Shown here piece by piece: positions 7,722 through 16,887 of a stretch of DNA of 64,000 bases (position 1 is its first letter; each line of letters opens with the position of its first letter). This stretch comes from Yoonia sp035117555 (lineage in GTDB: Bacteria; Pseudomonadota; Alphaproteobacteria; Rhodobacterales; Rhodobacteraceae): positions 186,001 to 250,000 of the forward strand of contig NZ_JAYKPK010000005.1 in the NCBI RefSeq assembly GCF_035117555.1, written 5' to 3'. The notes beneath the pieces were generated by a model that did not search any database, was not told where the DNA came from, and saw nothing but the letters and a program-made list of their open reading frames with translations. The position numbers and the translations under genes are program-made.

Positions 7722-9101
7722 ATGACCGACCAGCTTGCCAATGACCAGTTGAGCCAATGGGACCATGACCATTTCTTCCATCCCTCGACCCATCTGGGCC
7801 AGTTTGCCCGGCGCGACATCGGCAACCGGATCATTCAGTCGGCCTCTGGTGTCCACATCACCGACCGTGAAGGACGGACATCACTGGACGCCTTCGCCGG
7901 GCTTTACTGCGTCAACGTCGGCTACGGCCATCCCGAGATTGCCGAGGCGATTGCCAAACAGGCCCACGACCTCGCCTATTATCACGCCTATGTCGGCCAC
8001 GGGACAGAGGCCTCGATCACCCTGTCGCGGATGATCGCCGAGCGTGCGCCCGAAGGGATGAACCACGTCTATTACGGCCTCAGCGGGTCGGATGCGAATG
8101 AAACCAATGTCAAACTGGTCTGGTATTACAACAATGTGCTGGGCCGGCCGGAAAAGAAAAAGATCATCTCGCGCTGGCGCGGCTATCACGGATCAGGCCT
8201 TGTCACCGGGTCGCTGACCGGGCTGGAATTGTTTCACAAGAAATTCGACCTGCCGCTGACACAGGTCCTGCATACCGAAGCCCCCTATTTCTATCGCCGC
8301 GCAGATCGCGACATGGACGAGGCTGCCTTTTCCGCCGATTGCGCGCAAAAGCTGGAAGAGCTGATCCTGCGCGAAGGCCCCGACACCATCGCCGCCTTCA
8401 TTGGTGAACCGATGCTGGGCACCGGCGGGATCGTGCCACCCCCTGCGGGCTATTGGGAAGCGATCCAGAAAGTCCTGACCAAATACGACATCCTGCTGAT
8501 CGCGGATGAGGTCGTGACCGGCTTTGGCCGCCTTGGCACGATGATGGGGTCGGATCATTACGGGCTGAAACCCGATCTGATCACCATCGCCAAAGGGCTG
8601 ACATCGGCCTATGCGCCTTTGTCAGGCTCCATCGTGTCGGATAAGATGTGGGACGTGCTGGAAAAAGGCACCGATGAATTCGGCCCCTTCGGCCATGGCT
8701 GGACCTATTCGGCACATCCGATCTGTGCCGCTGCCGGTGTTGCCAACCTCAAACTGCTGGATGATCAGAACCTGATCGCCAATGCAGGTTCAGTCGGTGC
8801 ATATCTGAACGAGACCATGGCCGCGGCTGTGGGCAATCACACAAATGTCGGCGATGTGCGCGGTGAAGGCATGTGGTGCGCCGTTGAACTGGTCAAAGAC
8901 CGCGATGACCGGGTGTTCTTTGACGCCGCCGACAAGGTCGCGCCCCGCGTTGTCGCCGCCATGCTCGACCGTGGCGTGATTGCGCGCGCCATGCCGCAGG
9001 GCGATATCATCGGCTTTGCCCCGCCTTTCCCGCTGACCCGCGCGCAGGCGGATGAGATTGTGACTGTCACCAAGGATGCCGTGACGCAGGTGCTGGGATA
9101 G
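7722..9101 (+). CDS. Class III PLP aminotransferase, possible DoeD role
   Basis: A 459-residue fold-type I, class III aminotransferase. The PLP lysine lies in ITIAKGLTSAYAPL, the cofactor aspartate in LLIADEVVTGFGRLG, and the substrate-side GLSGSDANETNVKL is conserved. A good AGGAGA ribosome site precedes ATG 7722. Divergence from doeA-doeB suggests it transaminates 2,4-diaminobutyrate, the DoeD step, giving aspartate semialdehyde. The same subfamily also uses other amines with pyruvate, so substrate is inferred from neighbourhood only. The PLP-dependent family call is firm. Confidence 0.85.
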   Translation: MTDQLANDQLSQWDHDHFFHPSTHLGQFARRDIGNRIIQSASGVHITDREGRTSLDAFAGLYCVNVGYGHPEIAEAIAKQAHDLAYYHAYVGHGTEASITLSRMIAERAPEGMNHVYYGLSGSDANETNVKLVWYYNNVLGRPEKKKIISRWRGYHGSGLVTGSLTGLELFHKKFDLPLTQVLHTEAPYFYRRADRDMDEAAFSADCAQKLEELILREGPDTIAAFIGEPMLGTGGIVPPPAGYWEAIQKVLTKYDILLIADEVVTGFGRLGTMMGSDHYGLKPDLITIAKGLTSAYAPLSGSIVSDKMWDVLEKGTDEFGPFGHGWTYSAHPICAAAGVANLKLLDDQNLIANAGSVGAYLNETMAAAVGNHTNVGDVRGEGMWCAVELVKDRDDRVFFDAADKVAPRVVAAMLDRGVIARAMPQGDIIGFAPPFPLTRAQADEIVTVTKDAVTQVLG

Positions 9102-9164
9102 ATTGACAGGGGTGGGCGTGATCAGCTTAGGATCACGGCAACAACCTCAATAAAGGATCACGCC

Positions 9165-10478
9165 GTGAACAAGCCCCTGCCGACCCCCATCGCGGTGCAA
9201 ACCAACGCCGATCTGATCGCAAGGCGCGAGGCGGCGGTGCCCCGCGGCGTTGCCTCTGCGGCCCCGATCTATGCCAAACATGCCGAGAATGCCGAACTTT
9301 GGGATGTCGAAGGCAACCGCTACATCGATTTTGCCGGTGGTATCGCCGTGCTGAACACCGGCCACCGGCACCCCGCCGTGGTCGCCGCCGCCAAAGCGCA
9401 GGAAGATCACTATACCCACACCAGTTTTCAGGTCGTCCCATATGAGCCCTATATCGCGCTGGCCGAAAAGCTGAACGCGTTGGCCCCCGGCGATCAGCCG
9501 AAAAAGACACTGCTGGTCACAACCGGGGCTGAAGCTGTCGAAAACGCCGTCAAGATCGCCCGCGCCGCAACAGGCCGCCCCGGTATCATCGCCTTCACCG
9601 GCGGCTATCACGGGCGCACCCTGCTGACGCTGGGGATGACCGGCAAGATCAGCCCGTATAAAAAGGATGTCGGCCCCTTCCCCTCTGACATCTTCCGCGC
9701 GCCTTTCCCGAATGCGCGCGACGGGATCACCGTGCAGGACGCGCTGACCGGGTTGCAAAACCTGTTCCTGACCGATGCGCAGCCTGACCGCATCGCCGCG
9801 ATCATCATCGAACCTGTCTTGGGCGAAGGCGGCTATACCCCCGTCCCGTTTGACATGATGCACGCCCTGCGCGACATCTGCGACCAGCACGGCATCCTGC
9901 TGATCGCGGATGAAATTCAGGCAGGTTTCGGCCGCACCGGCACATGGTTCGCGATTGAACATTCCGGCGTCGTGCCGGACCTGATCACCGTGGCGAAATC
10001 CATGGCTGGCGGTTACCCCATCGCCGGTGTGATTGGCCGCGCAGATATCATGGACGCGATGATCCCCGGCGGTCTTGGCGGCACCTATGGCGGCAACCCA
10101 GTCGCCTGTGCAGCAGCCTTGGCGGCGATCCAAGCGATTGAAGATGAAGGCTTGCTCGCCCGTTCCACCGCCCTTGGCGACCATTTCCGCAAACGCTTTG
10201 CCGAAATCGGCGCGCATGTCGCCCCTGAGCGGATCTGCGATATCAGGGGCCTAGGCGCGATGCTGGCGGTGGAATTTGTCACTGATCTGGACAGCAATGC
10301 CCCCGACGCAGCCCTGACCAAGGCCGTGGTCGCCGAGTCGCTGCAACGTGGACTGATCCTGTTGTCCTGCGGGATGCATGGCAATGCGCTGCGGATCATG
10401 GTGCCGCTGACCGCATCCGACGCGATCATCGACGAAGGTCTGGCAATCTTTGAAGAGGCGCTGAAAGCCGCGATCTGA
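9165..10478 (+). CDS. gabT: 4-aminobutyrate-2-oxoglutarate transaminase
   Basis: A 437-residue class III aminotransferase of the GabT type. Landmarks are YIDFAGGIAVLNTGHRHP, TTGAEAVENAVKIAR, GGYHGRTLLTLGMTGK, LLIADEIQAGFGRTG with the cofactor aspartate, and the PLP lysine in ITVAKSMAGGYPIAG. It would convert GABA and 2-oxoglutarate to succinate semialdehyde and glutamate. The start is a GTG at 9165 preceded by AAAGGA. It follows the other aminotransferase by 63 bases on the same strand, and no succinate-semialdehyde dehydrogenase accompanies it here. Confidence 0.88.
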   Translation: MNKPLPTPIAVQTNADLIARREAAVPRGVASAAPIYAKHAENAELWDVEGNRYIDFAGGIAVLNTGHRHPAVVAAAKAQEDHYTHTSFQVVPYEPYIALAEKLNALAPGDQPKKTLLVTTGAEAVENAVKIARAATGRPGIIAFTGGYHGRTLLTLGMTGKISPYKKDVGPFPSDIFRAPFPNARDGITVQDALTGLQNLFLTDAQPDRIAAIIIEPVLGEGGYTPVPFDMMHALRDICDQHGILLIADEIQAGFGRTGTWFAIEHSGVVPDLITVAKSMAGGYPIAGVIGRADIMDAMIPGGLGGTYGGNPVACAAALAAIQAIEDEGLLARSTALGDHFRKRFAEIGAHVAPERICDIRGLGAMLAVEFVTDLDSNAPDAALTKAVVAESLQRGLILLSCGMHGNALRIMVPLTASDAIIDEGLAIFEEALKAAI

Positions 10479-10488
10479 CGGCAGCAAA

Positions 10489-10514
10489 GTAAGGTGGATG
10501 AAAATCCACCTTAC
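10489..10514. terminator. Hairpin between convergent genes
   Basis: A perfect 11-bp stem GTAAGGTGGAT / ATCCACCTTAC closes a GAAA tetraloop. It sits between the ends of gabT and the decarboxylase gene, so it is likely shared by both. T-runs are weak on either side. Confidence 0.7.
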
Positions 10515-10523
10515 CTGCCCATC

Positions 10524-12815
10524 TTACGCCTTCACACAATCCGCGTAATAGCGTTTCACGCCATCCGCGCCCTTTTCCACCACCAGCCCGTGAATATCAT
10601 TCTCGAACCCCGGGCAAAGCCGTTCAAATTCGCGGTTGAACTTCAGATATTCCACGATCTTGGCGTTGAACACCTCCCCCGGGATCAACAGCGGAATGCC
10701 GGGTGGATAAGGTGTGACCAATGCCGTGGTGATCCGCCCGACCAGATCATCAATCTCGACCCGCTCCGTCGTGCGCCGCGCGATATGGGCAAAGGCATCA
10801 TTGGGCTTCATCGCCGGTTGCAGATCGCTCAGATACATCTCGGTCGACAGGATCGCGACATCATATTTCGCATAGAGCTGATGCACATGCTGGCACAGAT
10901 CGCGCAGCCCCATCTGCTCATATTGCGGATGCTTGGCGATGAATTCCGGCATCACCCGCCACAAAGGCTGATTGCGCCCGTAATCATCCTTGAACTGCTG
11001 GAGCGCGGCCAGCAGCGAATTCCACCGCCCCTTGGTGATCCCAATCGTGAACATGATGAAGAAACTGTAAAGCCCGGTCTTTTCCACCACGACCCCGTTT
11101 TCCACCAGATATTTGGTCACGATGGATGCGGGAATCCCCATCTCCTCGAACCTGCCATCAAGGTTCAGGCCGGGTGTCACGATAGTGGTTTTAATCGGGT
11201 CCAGCATATTGAACCCGCGCGCCATATCGCCAAACCCATGCCAGGAATCTGTCCCGTCCGAGGCTTGCACACCATCCGCATCGGTCTTTTTCAGCACCCA
11301 GTCGCGCGGCTCGCCGATGCCTTCCTCGACCAGATCATCCGGCCCCCAGACCTGAAACCACCATTCATCGTCGCCGAATTCCGCGTCAACCTTGCGCATC
11401 GCCCGGCGGAAATCGAGCGCTTCCATGATGCTTTCTTCCACCAGCGCCACCCCACCCGGCGGTTCCATCATCGCCGCCGCCACATCGCAGCTCGCGATGA
11501 TGCTGTATTGCGGGCTGGTGCTGGTGTGCATGAGGTAAGCCTCATTGAACAGATGCCGGTCCAGCTTGGTATCCTGACTATCCTGCACCAACACATGGCT
11601 CGCCTGCGAAATCCCCGCCAGCAATTTGTGGATCGACTGCGTCGCATAGGTCACCGCATGGCGCGGGCGTTCGCGCTTGCGGCCCATGGAATGGAAATCG
11701 CTATAGAAGGTATGGAACGCGGCATGCGGCAGCCAGGCCTCGTCGAAATGCAGGTTCTCGACATAGCCGTCCAGCAGGCCCTTGATGGTTTCGGTGTTAT
11801 ACAGCACCCCGTCATAGGTTGACTGGGTCAGCGTCATCACCCGCGGCTTGACCGTATCGGCATCGACATGCGCCAGCAGTGGATTGGCGCGGATCTTTTC
11901 CTTGATCGCCTCGGGCGAGAATTCGCTTTGCTGGATCGGGCCGATAATGCCGTAATGGTTGCGCGTCGGTTTCAAAAACACCGGGATCGCGCCGGTCATG
12001 ATGATACTGTGCAGGATCGATTTGTGGCAATTGCGGTCCACGACAACAACATCACCGGGCGCAACAGTATGGTGCCAGACCATCTTGTTACTGGTCGATG
12101 TGCCGTTTGTGACAAAGAAACAATGATCCGCGTTGAAAATCCGCGCCGCATTGCGTTCCGACGCGCCAATCGCGCCGTTATGGTCCAGCAACTGACCCAA
12201 TTCCTCGACCGAGTTACACACATCCGCGCGCAGCATGTTTTCACCGTAAAACTGGTGATACATCTGGCCAATCGGGCTTTTCAGAAAGGCCACGCCACCC
12301 GAATGGCCGGGGCAATGCCAAGAATAAGACCCATCCTCGGCATAATCCAGCAGCGCCTTGAAAAACGGCGGCTGAATACCTTCCAGATATTTCTTCGCCT
12401 CATGCACGATATGGCGCGCGACGAATTCCGGCGTATCCTCGAACATATGGATAAAGCCGTGCAATTCGCGCAGGATATCATTGGGCAAATGCCGGCTGGT
12501 CTTGGTTTCGCCATGCAGATAGATCGGCACATCTTCGTTCTTGCGCCGCACCTCCTGGATGAAATGCCGCAGGTTCAGCACGGCAGGGTCAAGGTCCGGA
12601 CCGGGGCTGAATTCCTCATCATCAATCGACAGAACGAATGCACTGGCGCGCGATTGCTGCTGCGCGAATTGCGACAGATCGCCATAGCTGGTGACGCCGA
12701 CAACCTCGAATCCCTCTTTTTCGATTGCATCGGCCATGGCGCGGATGCCGAGGCCGGATGTATTCTCCGACCGGAAATCCTCATCAATGATAAAGATGGG
12801 GAAACGAAATTTCAT
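10524..12815 (-). CDS. Orn/Lys/Arg decarboxylase, class I fold
   Basis: A 763-residue PLP decarboxylase of the inducible arginine/lysine/ornithine type. The N-terminal wing domain (FIIDEDFRSENTSGLGIRAMADAI, residues 1-130) is followed by the core with YSWHCPGHSGGVAF, FVTNGTSTSNKMV, DRNCHKSILHS, HFDEAWLPHAAF and the PLP lysine in YATQSIHKLLAGISQASH. The C-terminal domain carries PGIPLLIPGE. It makes agmatine, cadaverine or putrescine; the substrate cannot be read from sequence. The ribosome site GGAGAATCCC precedes the ATG. With gabT and the amine oxidoreductase at 54159 it hints at polyamine turnover. Confidence 0.88.
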   Translation of the reverse strand: MKFRFPIFIIDEDFRSENTSGLGIRAMADAIEKEGFEVVGVTSYGDLSQFAQQQSRASAFVLSIDDEEFSPGPDLDPAVLNLRHFIQEVRRKNEDVPIYLHGETKTSRHLPNDILRELHGFIHMFEDTPEFVARHIVHEAKKYLEGIQPPFFKALLDYAEDGSYSWHCPGHSGGVAFLKSPIGQMYHQFYGENMLRADVCNSVEELGQLLDHNGAIGASERNAARIFNADHCFFVTNGTSTSNKMVWHHTVAPGDVVVVDRNCHKSILHSIIMTGAIPVFLKPTRNHYGIIGPIQQSEFSPEAIKEKIRANPLLAHVDADTVKPRVMTLTQSTYDGVLYNTETIKGLLDGYVENLHFDEAWLPHAAFHTFYSDFHSMGRKRERPRHAVTYATQSIHKLLAGISQASHVLVQDSQDTKLDRHLFNEAYLMHTSTSPQYSIIASCDVAAAMMEPPGGVALVEESIMEALDFRRAMRKVDAEFGDDEWWFQVWGPDDLVEEGIGEPRDWVLKKTDADGVQASDGTDSWHGFGDMARGFNMLDPIKTTIVTPGLNLDGRFEEMGIPASIVTKYLVENGVVVEKTGLYSFFIMFTIGITKGRWNSLLAALQQFKDDYGRNQPLWRVMPEFIAKHPQYEQMGLRDLCQHVHQLYAKYDVAILSTEMYLSDLQPAMKPNDAFAHIARRTTERVEIDDLVGRITTALVTPYPPGIPLLIPGEVFNAKIVEYLKFNREFERLCPGFENDIHGLVVEKGADGVKRYYADCVKA

Positions 12816-13008
12816 GGGATTCTCCTGTACGGCATGGCGGTGCTGTGGCCTACATGACAGAGCTGTCCTGCCGCGTCAAAGCAAGCCTGCGCGACAATCC
12901 ACGCAACGTTCGCCGCGTTAAGACTGTAGACATATATCTCTGCTAACCTCTCCCCGACCAGTCCGCCACCCGCCCACGATTCTGCCAGCACACCGCGAAA
13001 ACCTCAGA

Positions 13009-13086
13009 CCTTCCCCGCGGGGAAGATATTGATCCGGCGGGCGGCCTGAACGATAGCAACCGCCGCACCTTCCCCGCGGGGAAGGT
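13009..13086. repeat. Two copies of a 20-bp palindromic repeat
   Basis: The perfect palindrome ACCTTCCCCGCGGGGAAGGT occupies 13067-13086, and a one-ended variant (CCTTCCCCGCGGGGAAGA) occupies 13009-13026. Further copies are at 60409-60428 and 61013-61032. All are intergenic, consistent with a dispersed REP-like family. Confidence 0.75.
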
Positions 13087-13089
13087 CTG

Positions 13090-13115
13090 CTCGCTTTGTA
13101 AGAAATACTCCCGCG
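13090..13115. repeat. Dispersed CTCGCTTTGT-AAATACTCCC repeat
   Basis: The block CTCGCTTTGTAAGAAATACT followed by CCCGCGC recurs, in either orientation, at 37119-37150, 37308-37331 and 52035-52062. All copies lie between genes close to 3' ends. The function is unknown. Confidence 0.6.
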
Positions 13116-13146
13116 CGGCGCGCTCCGCCCCGGGCACCGGGGCGGA

Positions 13147-13542
13147 TCACTTCACTACTGACGCCAGATCCTTCAGAATGGGGCAATCCGGGCGGCTGTC
13201 GCCATGGCAGGCATCCACCAGATCGGCCAGCGTTTCACGCATCGCGCGCAGCCCGGCGATCTTGGCATCGATCTGCGTCAGATGCTCCTGCGCCAGCGCC
13301 TTGACCTGCGCGCTTTCGCGGGTTTCATCCTCGTAAAGCGCCATCAGCACGCGGCAATCCTCGATTGAGAACCCCAAGGACCGCGCCCGGCCCAGAAACG
13401 CCAGTTTATGCAGGTCGCTGGGCCGAAACGCACGGTAGCCGTTGTCATGGCGCAAGGGCCGGATCAGCCCGATATCTTCGTAATAGCGGATGGTTTTCGC
13501 AGGCAGCCCCGATTTTTCTGCCACTTCGCCGATATTCATCAT
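13147..13542 (-). CDS. cueR: Copper-responsive MerR-family regulator
   Basis: A 131-residue MerR regulator: the N-terminal winged helix is MNIGEVAEKSGLPAKTIRYYEDIGLI and ...NGYRAF, then the dimerisation helix (about residues 75-112) and the C-terminal metal loop with two cysteines, ACHGDSRPDCPI. That CxxxxxxxC spacing is the Cu(I)/Ag(I)/Au(I) CueR signature. It should activate the copA promoter by DNA untwisting. The start overlaps the copA stop as ATGA, so it is co-transcribed behind the gene it controls, giving positive feedback. Confidence 0.9.
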   Translation of the reverse strand: MMNIGEVAEKSGLPAKTIRYYEDIGLIRPLRHDNGYRAFRPSDLHKLAFLGRARSLGFSIEDCRVLMALYEDETRESAQVKALAQEHLTQIDAKIAGLRAMRETLADLVDACHGDSRPDCPILKDLASVVK

Positions 13543-15800
13543 CTGTCCTTTCGTTCATCCAGCACCGGACGCAACCGGCGTAACCGCAGCGCATTGGACA
13601 CGACCGAGACCGAGGATATCGCCATCGCCGCCGCAGCAAAGACCGGCGACAAAAGCAAACCAAAGGCCGGATACAGCACCCCCGCCGCGACCGGCACCAA
13701 GGCCACATTATACCCAAAGGCCCAGCCAAGGTTCTGGCGGATATTGCGCATCGTCGCTTGTGACACCGCCACCGCATTGACCACGCCGCGCAGATCGCCC
13801 GACATCAGCACCACATCGGCGGTTTCAATCGCCACATCGGTGCCGGTGCCAATCGCGATGCCGATATCGGCATGGGCCAAGACGGGCGCATCATTGATCC
13901 CGTCCCCGACAAAGGCAATGCTGCCCACCCCGCGCAATTGATCCAGTGCCGCAACCTTACCATCCGGCAAGACACCCGCGATCACATGGTCAATGCCGAT
14001 CTCGCGCGCAATTGCCTCTGCTGTCTCACGCTTGTCGCCGGTGATCATCGCCACCTTGATGCCTTTCGCCTGCAAGGCAGCGATTGCAGCGGCAGAGCCT
14101 GCTTTGACCGGATCAGCCACCGCGATCACCCCCGCGACCTGCCCGTCAATTGCGACAAACAGCGCGGTGCGCCCGCGCCGTGCCAGATCAGTTTCAACAG
14201 CGGCCAATGCCCCTGCTGCAATCCCTTCGCGCGCCAGCAACCTGTCCGCGCCGATCAGAACCCGCCGTCCATCGACCTGCGCCAGCACACCATAGCCCGC
14301 AATCGCCTCAAACTCGCTGACTGCGGCGTCACCCAGCTTTTCCGCCTGTGCAGCAGCGACAATCGCACCGGCAATCGGATGTTCCGACTTCGCCTCCACC
14401 GCTGCCGCAAGGCGCAGAACCTCGGCGCGGTCGAACCCATCGGCCAGCACCAGATCGGTCAGATGCGGCTTGCCCGCCGTCAGCGTGCCGGTCTTGTCAA
14501 AGGCAATCACCGCCACATCGCTCAACTCTTGCAGGGCCGCCCCTTTGCGGAACAGCACGCCCATTTCCGCCGCACGTCCGCTGCCCACCATGATCGATGT
14601 CGGGACTGCGAGCCCCATCGCACAGGGGCAGGCGATGATCAGCACCGATACCGCCGCCACCAGCGCCAGCGTCGGGTCAGCGCCGAATATCAGCCAGATT
14701 GCCACAGTCAGCAAAGCCAACCCCAGCACCGCAGGCACGAACCACATGGTGACACGGTCCACGACACCCTGGATCGGCAGTTTGCTGCCCTGCGCCTCTT
14801 CGACCATGCGGATGATCTGCGCCAGCGTGGTGTCAGCCCCGACACGGGTTGCGGCGAATGTTAGGCTGCCCGCACCATTCACCGTGCCGCCGGTCAGCGA
14901 GTCACCTGTGGTCTTGACCACAGGCAAAGGTTCGCCGGTCATCATGCTCTCATCCACCGGGCTGGTGCCTTCGGTGATGATGCCATCCACCGGCACCCGT
15001 TCACCGGGACGCAAGGTGATGACATCGCCCACCACCAGCGTATCAACATCAACCGAGACCACGACACCATCACGCAGCACCCGCGCCTCGCGCGCCTGCA
15101 GGCCGAGCAATGCCTGAATAGCCGCCCCCGTCCGCCCTTTGGCCCGCGCTTCCAGCAAGCGACCGAGCAGGATCAACACGACAATCACCGCCGCCGCCTC
15201 GAAATAGACGGCCCGGACATCAGAAGGGATGACCGCAGGCAAAAAGGTCACCAGAACCGAATAGCTCCACGCCGCCCCGGTGCCCAGCGCGACAAGGCTG
15301 TTCATATCCGGCGCGCCCTTGACCAGCGCAGGCAGGCCCTTGGCAAAAAACACCCGCCCCGGCCCGAACAGCACCAATGTGGTCAGCACAAACTGGATCA
15401 GCCAGGATGTCTGCATCCCGATGGTATCGGCAATCAGATGGTGAAAGGCGGGCACCAGATGCGCGCCCATTTCCAGCACGAAAACCGGCAGCGCCAGCAG
15501 GGCGGCAATCAGCGCCGCCCGGGACAGCGCCCGCGCTTCATCCGCCTTGCGATCAGCGGTGATGCCGGATTGATCCGCGACCACGGGCTTTGCCGGATAC
15601 CCGGCCTCGGTGCTGGCCGCAGCCAGACGGTCAGGCGTCAGCGATTGATCCTGAAGAATGATCGTCGCGGTCTCCGTCGCCAGATTGACCGCGACTGATT
15701 GCACCCCCGGCACTGCGGCCAAGGCACGGTCAACGCGCCCCACGCAAGACGCGCATGACATGCCTTCCACCGCCAGAGTGATTGTTTTCGCCTGTGCCAT
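13539..15800 (-). CDS. copA: Cu(I)-exporting P1B-type ATPase
   Basis: A 753-residue heavy-metal ATPase in the inner membrane. One N-terminal HMA domain carries GMSCASC. Membrane helices follow, with the A-domain TGEPLPV, the transmembrane metal site ACPCAMG, the phosphorylation site DKTGTLT, the P1B-specific SEHPIAGAI, and the hinge GDGINDAP. CPC plus the cueR operon indicate Cu(I) export to the periplasm. Many CopA proteins carry two HMA domains; this has one. The promoter upstream has the 19-bp spacer expected for CueR control. The last bases overlap cueR. Confidence 0.93.
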   Translation of the reverse strand: MAQAKTITLAVEGMSCASCVGRVDRALAAVPGVQSVAVNLATETATIILQDQSLTPDRLAAASTEAGYPAKPVVADQSGITADRKADEARALSRAALIAALLALPVFVLEMGAHLVPAFHHLIADTIGMQTSWLIQFVLTTLVLFGPGRVFFAKGLPALVKGAPDMNSLVALGTGAAWSYSVLVTFLPAVIPSDVRAVYFEAAAVIVVLILLGRLLEARAKGRTGAAIQALLGLQAREARVLRDGVVVSVDVDTLVVGDVITLRPGERVPVDGIITEGTSPVDESMMTGEPLPVVKTTGDSLTGGTVNGAGSLTFAATRVGADTTLAQIIRMVEEAQGSKLPIQGVVDRVTMWFVPAVLGLALLTVAIWLIFGADPTLALVAAVSVLIIACPCAMGLAVPTSIMVGSGRAAEMGVLFRKGAALQELSDVAVIAFDKTGTLTAGKPHLTDLVLADGFDRAEVLRLAAAVEAKSEHPIAGAIVAAAQAEKLGDAAVSEFEAIAGYGVLAQVDGRRVLIGADRLLAREGIAAGALAAVETDLARRGRTALFVAIDGQVAGVIAVADPVKAGSAAAIAALQAKGIKVAMITGDKRETAEAIAREIGIDHVIAGVLPDGKVAALDQLRGVGSIAFVGDGINDAPVLAHADIGIAIGTGTDVAIETADVVLMSGDLRGVVNAVAVSQATMRNIRQNLGWAFGYNVALVPVAAGVLYPAFGLLLSPVFAAAAMAISSVSVVSNALRLRRLRPVLDERKDR

Positions 15801-15828
15801 CGGATGCGCCTTTTACTAGGATCACCCT

Positions 15829-15859
15829 TACATGGGGATTCCAGTCACTGGAAGCTCAA
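15829..15859 (-). promoter_or_regulatory. MerR-type promoter and CueR operator of copA
   Basis: Read on the minus strand, TTGAGC (-35, 15859-15854) is separated by exactly 19 bases from CATGTA (-10, 15834-15829). The spacer contains the perfect dyad TTCCAGT-G-ACTGGAA (15839-15853). An over-long 19-bp spacer with a central dyad is the signature of promoters activated by MerR-family proteins. The ATG of copA lies about 28 bases downstream of the -10. Confidence 0.8.
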
Positions 15860-15943
15860 GACCTGTCGGCAGAAATTTTTCGGACAGCACTTTTGCGGCG
15901 CGGCAGGCCTGCTATGAAGGGTGCAAGACGAAAGGACGATGCT

Positions 15944-16138
15944 ATGAAATTCCACGTACCCGATATGAGCTGCGGCCATTGCACGACCGCAATCACGCAA
16001 AGCCTTCAGGCGGCAGATTCGGGGGCGCAGGTAAAAACCGACCTGACGACACGCGAGATCGCGGTCGCAACCACGCTCGCGCCAGAGGCTGTCATCGCCG
16101 CGCTCAAGACAGCGGGCTATAGCGCTGAATTAATCTGA
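15944..16138 (+). CDS. copZ: Copper chaperone, heavy-metal-associated domain
   Basis: A 64-residue single HMA-domain protein with the metal site MSCGHC at residues 8-13 and the usual beta-alpha-beta pattern ending in AALKTAGYSAEL. It should deliver Cu(I) to CopA in the cytoplasm. ATG 15944 has AAAGGA at proper spacing. It is divergent from copA across the MerR-type promoter, so copper control is likely, though I see no second operator. The 3' end overlaps the convergent DsbA-family gene by nine bases. The gene symbol is by role; closely related small HMA proteins exist for other metals. Confidence 0.85.
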   Translation: MKFHVPDMSCGHCTTAITQSLQAADSGAQVKTDLTTREIAVATTLAPEAVIAALKTAGYSAELI

Positions 16139-16858
16139 TCCCTCACGGGCCAGATCGACAAGCGTCGCCATTTGATCCGCCGCGATCATACCCGGTGCCA
16201 GATTGTCGCCGATCACGAAAGACGGCGTGCCGGTGAAACCAAGCGCGCGCGACAATCCGGTGGATGTCTGCAGATGCTCGGTGATTTCGGGCGCATCCAT
16301 ATCGCGGCGCAGCTGATCCACATCCAACCCGACCGAAGCGGCAACGCGCATCACGCTTTGTTCTTCGGCGCGGCCTTCCATCGTCATCATGGCGTTGTGA
16401 AACGCCTCATACATTCCCTGTTCGCGCGATGCGAGCGCTGCGCGCGCCGCAAAGACAGAACCTTCGCCCAACACCGGCCATTCGCGCATTACGACACGGA
16501 CATTCGCATCAGCCGCCAGCAGCGCATCAATCTCTGTCTTCGCATTCCGGCAATAGGGACAATTGTAATCAAAAAATTCTACAATCGTGACATCGCCGTC
16601 AGGATTGCCGATCACCGGTGCGTTGCTGTCATTTTCCAACAGATCACGCTGATCTGACAATGTCGCCCGCGCGGCCTCTGCCTGGGCTTCCTGCTGTTGC
16701 TGTTCGAGCATCTGCAAAGCTTCAACAATGATCACGGGGTTTTCGCGGATCGTTTCCAGAACCAAGGCTCTGACGTCATCTTCGGACAGATTTTGCGCTG
16801 CACCGGCAAGCGGTGCAACACAAAGCGCGGCAGTGCCAAGAAGGCGTGCAAATGTCAT
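16130..16858 (-). CDS. DsbA-family thiol:disulfide oxidoreductase
   Basis: A 242-residue exported protein. A signal peptide (MTFARLLGTAALCVAPLAGAAQ) is followed by a helical segment with a glutamine-rich stretch (LEQQQQEAQAEAARA), then a thioredoxin fold with the active site FFDYNCPYCRNA (CPYC) and the cis-proline loop FTGTPSFVIG. This architecture is that of the Com1/ScsC-like or DsbA-like periplasmic proteins, which oxidise or isomerise disulfides. Proximity to copper genes fits a role in copper-stressed envelope proteins, but that is inference. It is convergent with copZ. Confidence 0.85.
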   Translation of the reverse strand: MTFARLLGTAALCVAPLAGAAQNLSEDDVRALVLETIRENPVIIVEALQMLEQQQQEAQAEAARATLSDQRDLLENDSNAPVIGNPDGDVTIVEFFDYNCPYCRNAKTEIDALLAADANVRVVMREWPVLGEGSVFAARAALASREQGMYEAFHNAMMTMEGRAEEQSVMRVAASVGLDVDQLRRDMDAPEITEHLQTSTGLSRALGFTGTPSFVIGDNLAPGMIAADQMATLVDLAREGSD

Positions 16859-16887
16859 TCTGGTTCCTTCCGGGCGGGACGCGTCGA

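Larger units (their letters stand above)
12816..13146. other. 331-base intergenic region rich in palindromes
   Basis: This gap lies between the start of the decarboxylase gene and the end of cueR (both minus strand). I see no convincing gene. It holds two copies of the CCTTCCCCGCGGGGAAGG palindrome and one copy of the CTCGCTTTGT/AAATACTCCC repeat, listed separately. The left 190 bases should contain the decarboxylase promoter, but no clear -35/-10 pair stood out. Short open frames here are translations of the palindromes. Confidence 0.6.

Noticed and set aside
10494..11822. Long plus-strand open frame opposite the decarboxylase gene
   Set aside because: It is a histidine/arginine-rich shadow of the well-supported minus-strand decarboxylase, with no domain and no ribosome site.
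13009..13086. CRISPR-like array from spaced palindromes
   Set aside because: Only two copies occur with no regular spacers and no cas genes; the same palindrome is scattered elsewhere.
12943..13186. Short minus-strand frames containing FPAGKV repeats
   Set aside because: The peptides are translations of the CCTTCCCCGCGGGGAAGG palindrome and are not proteins.
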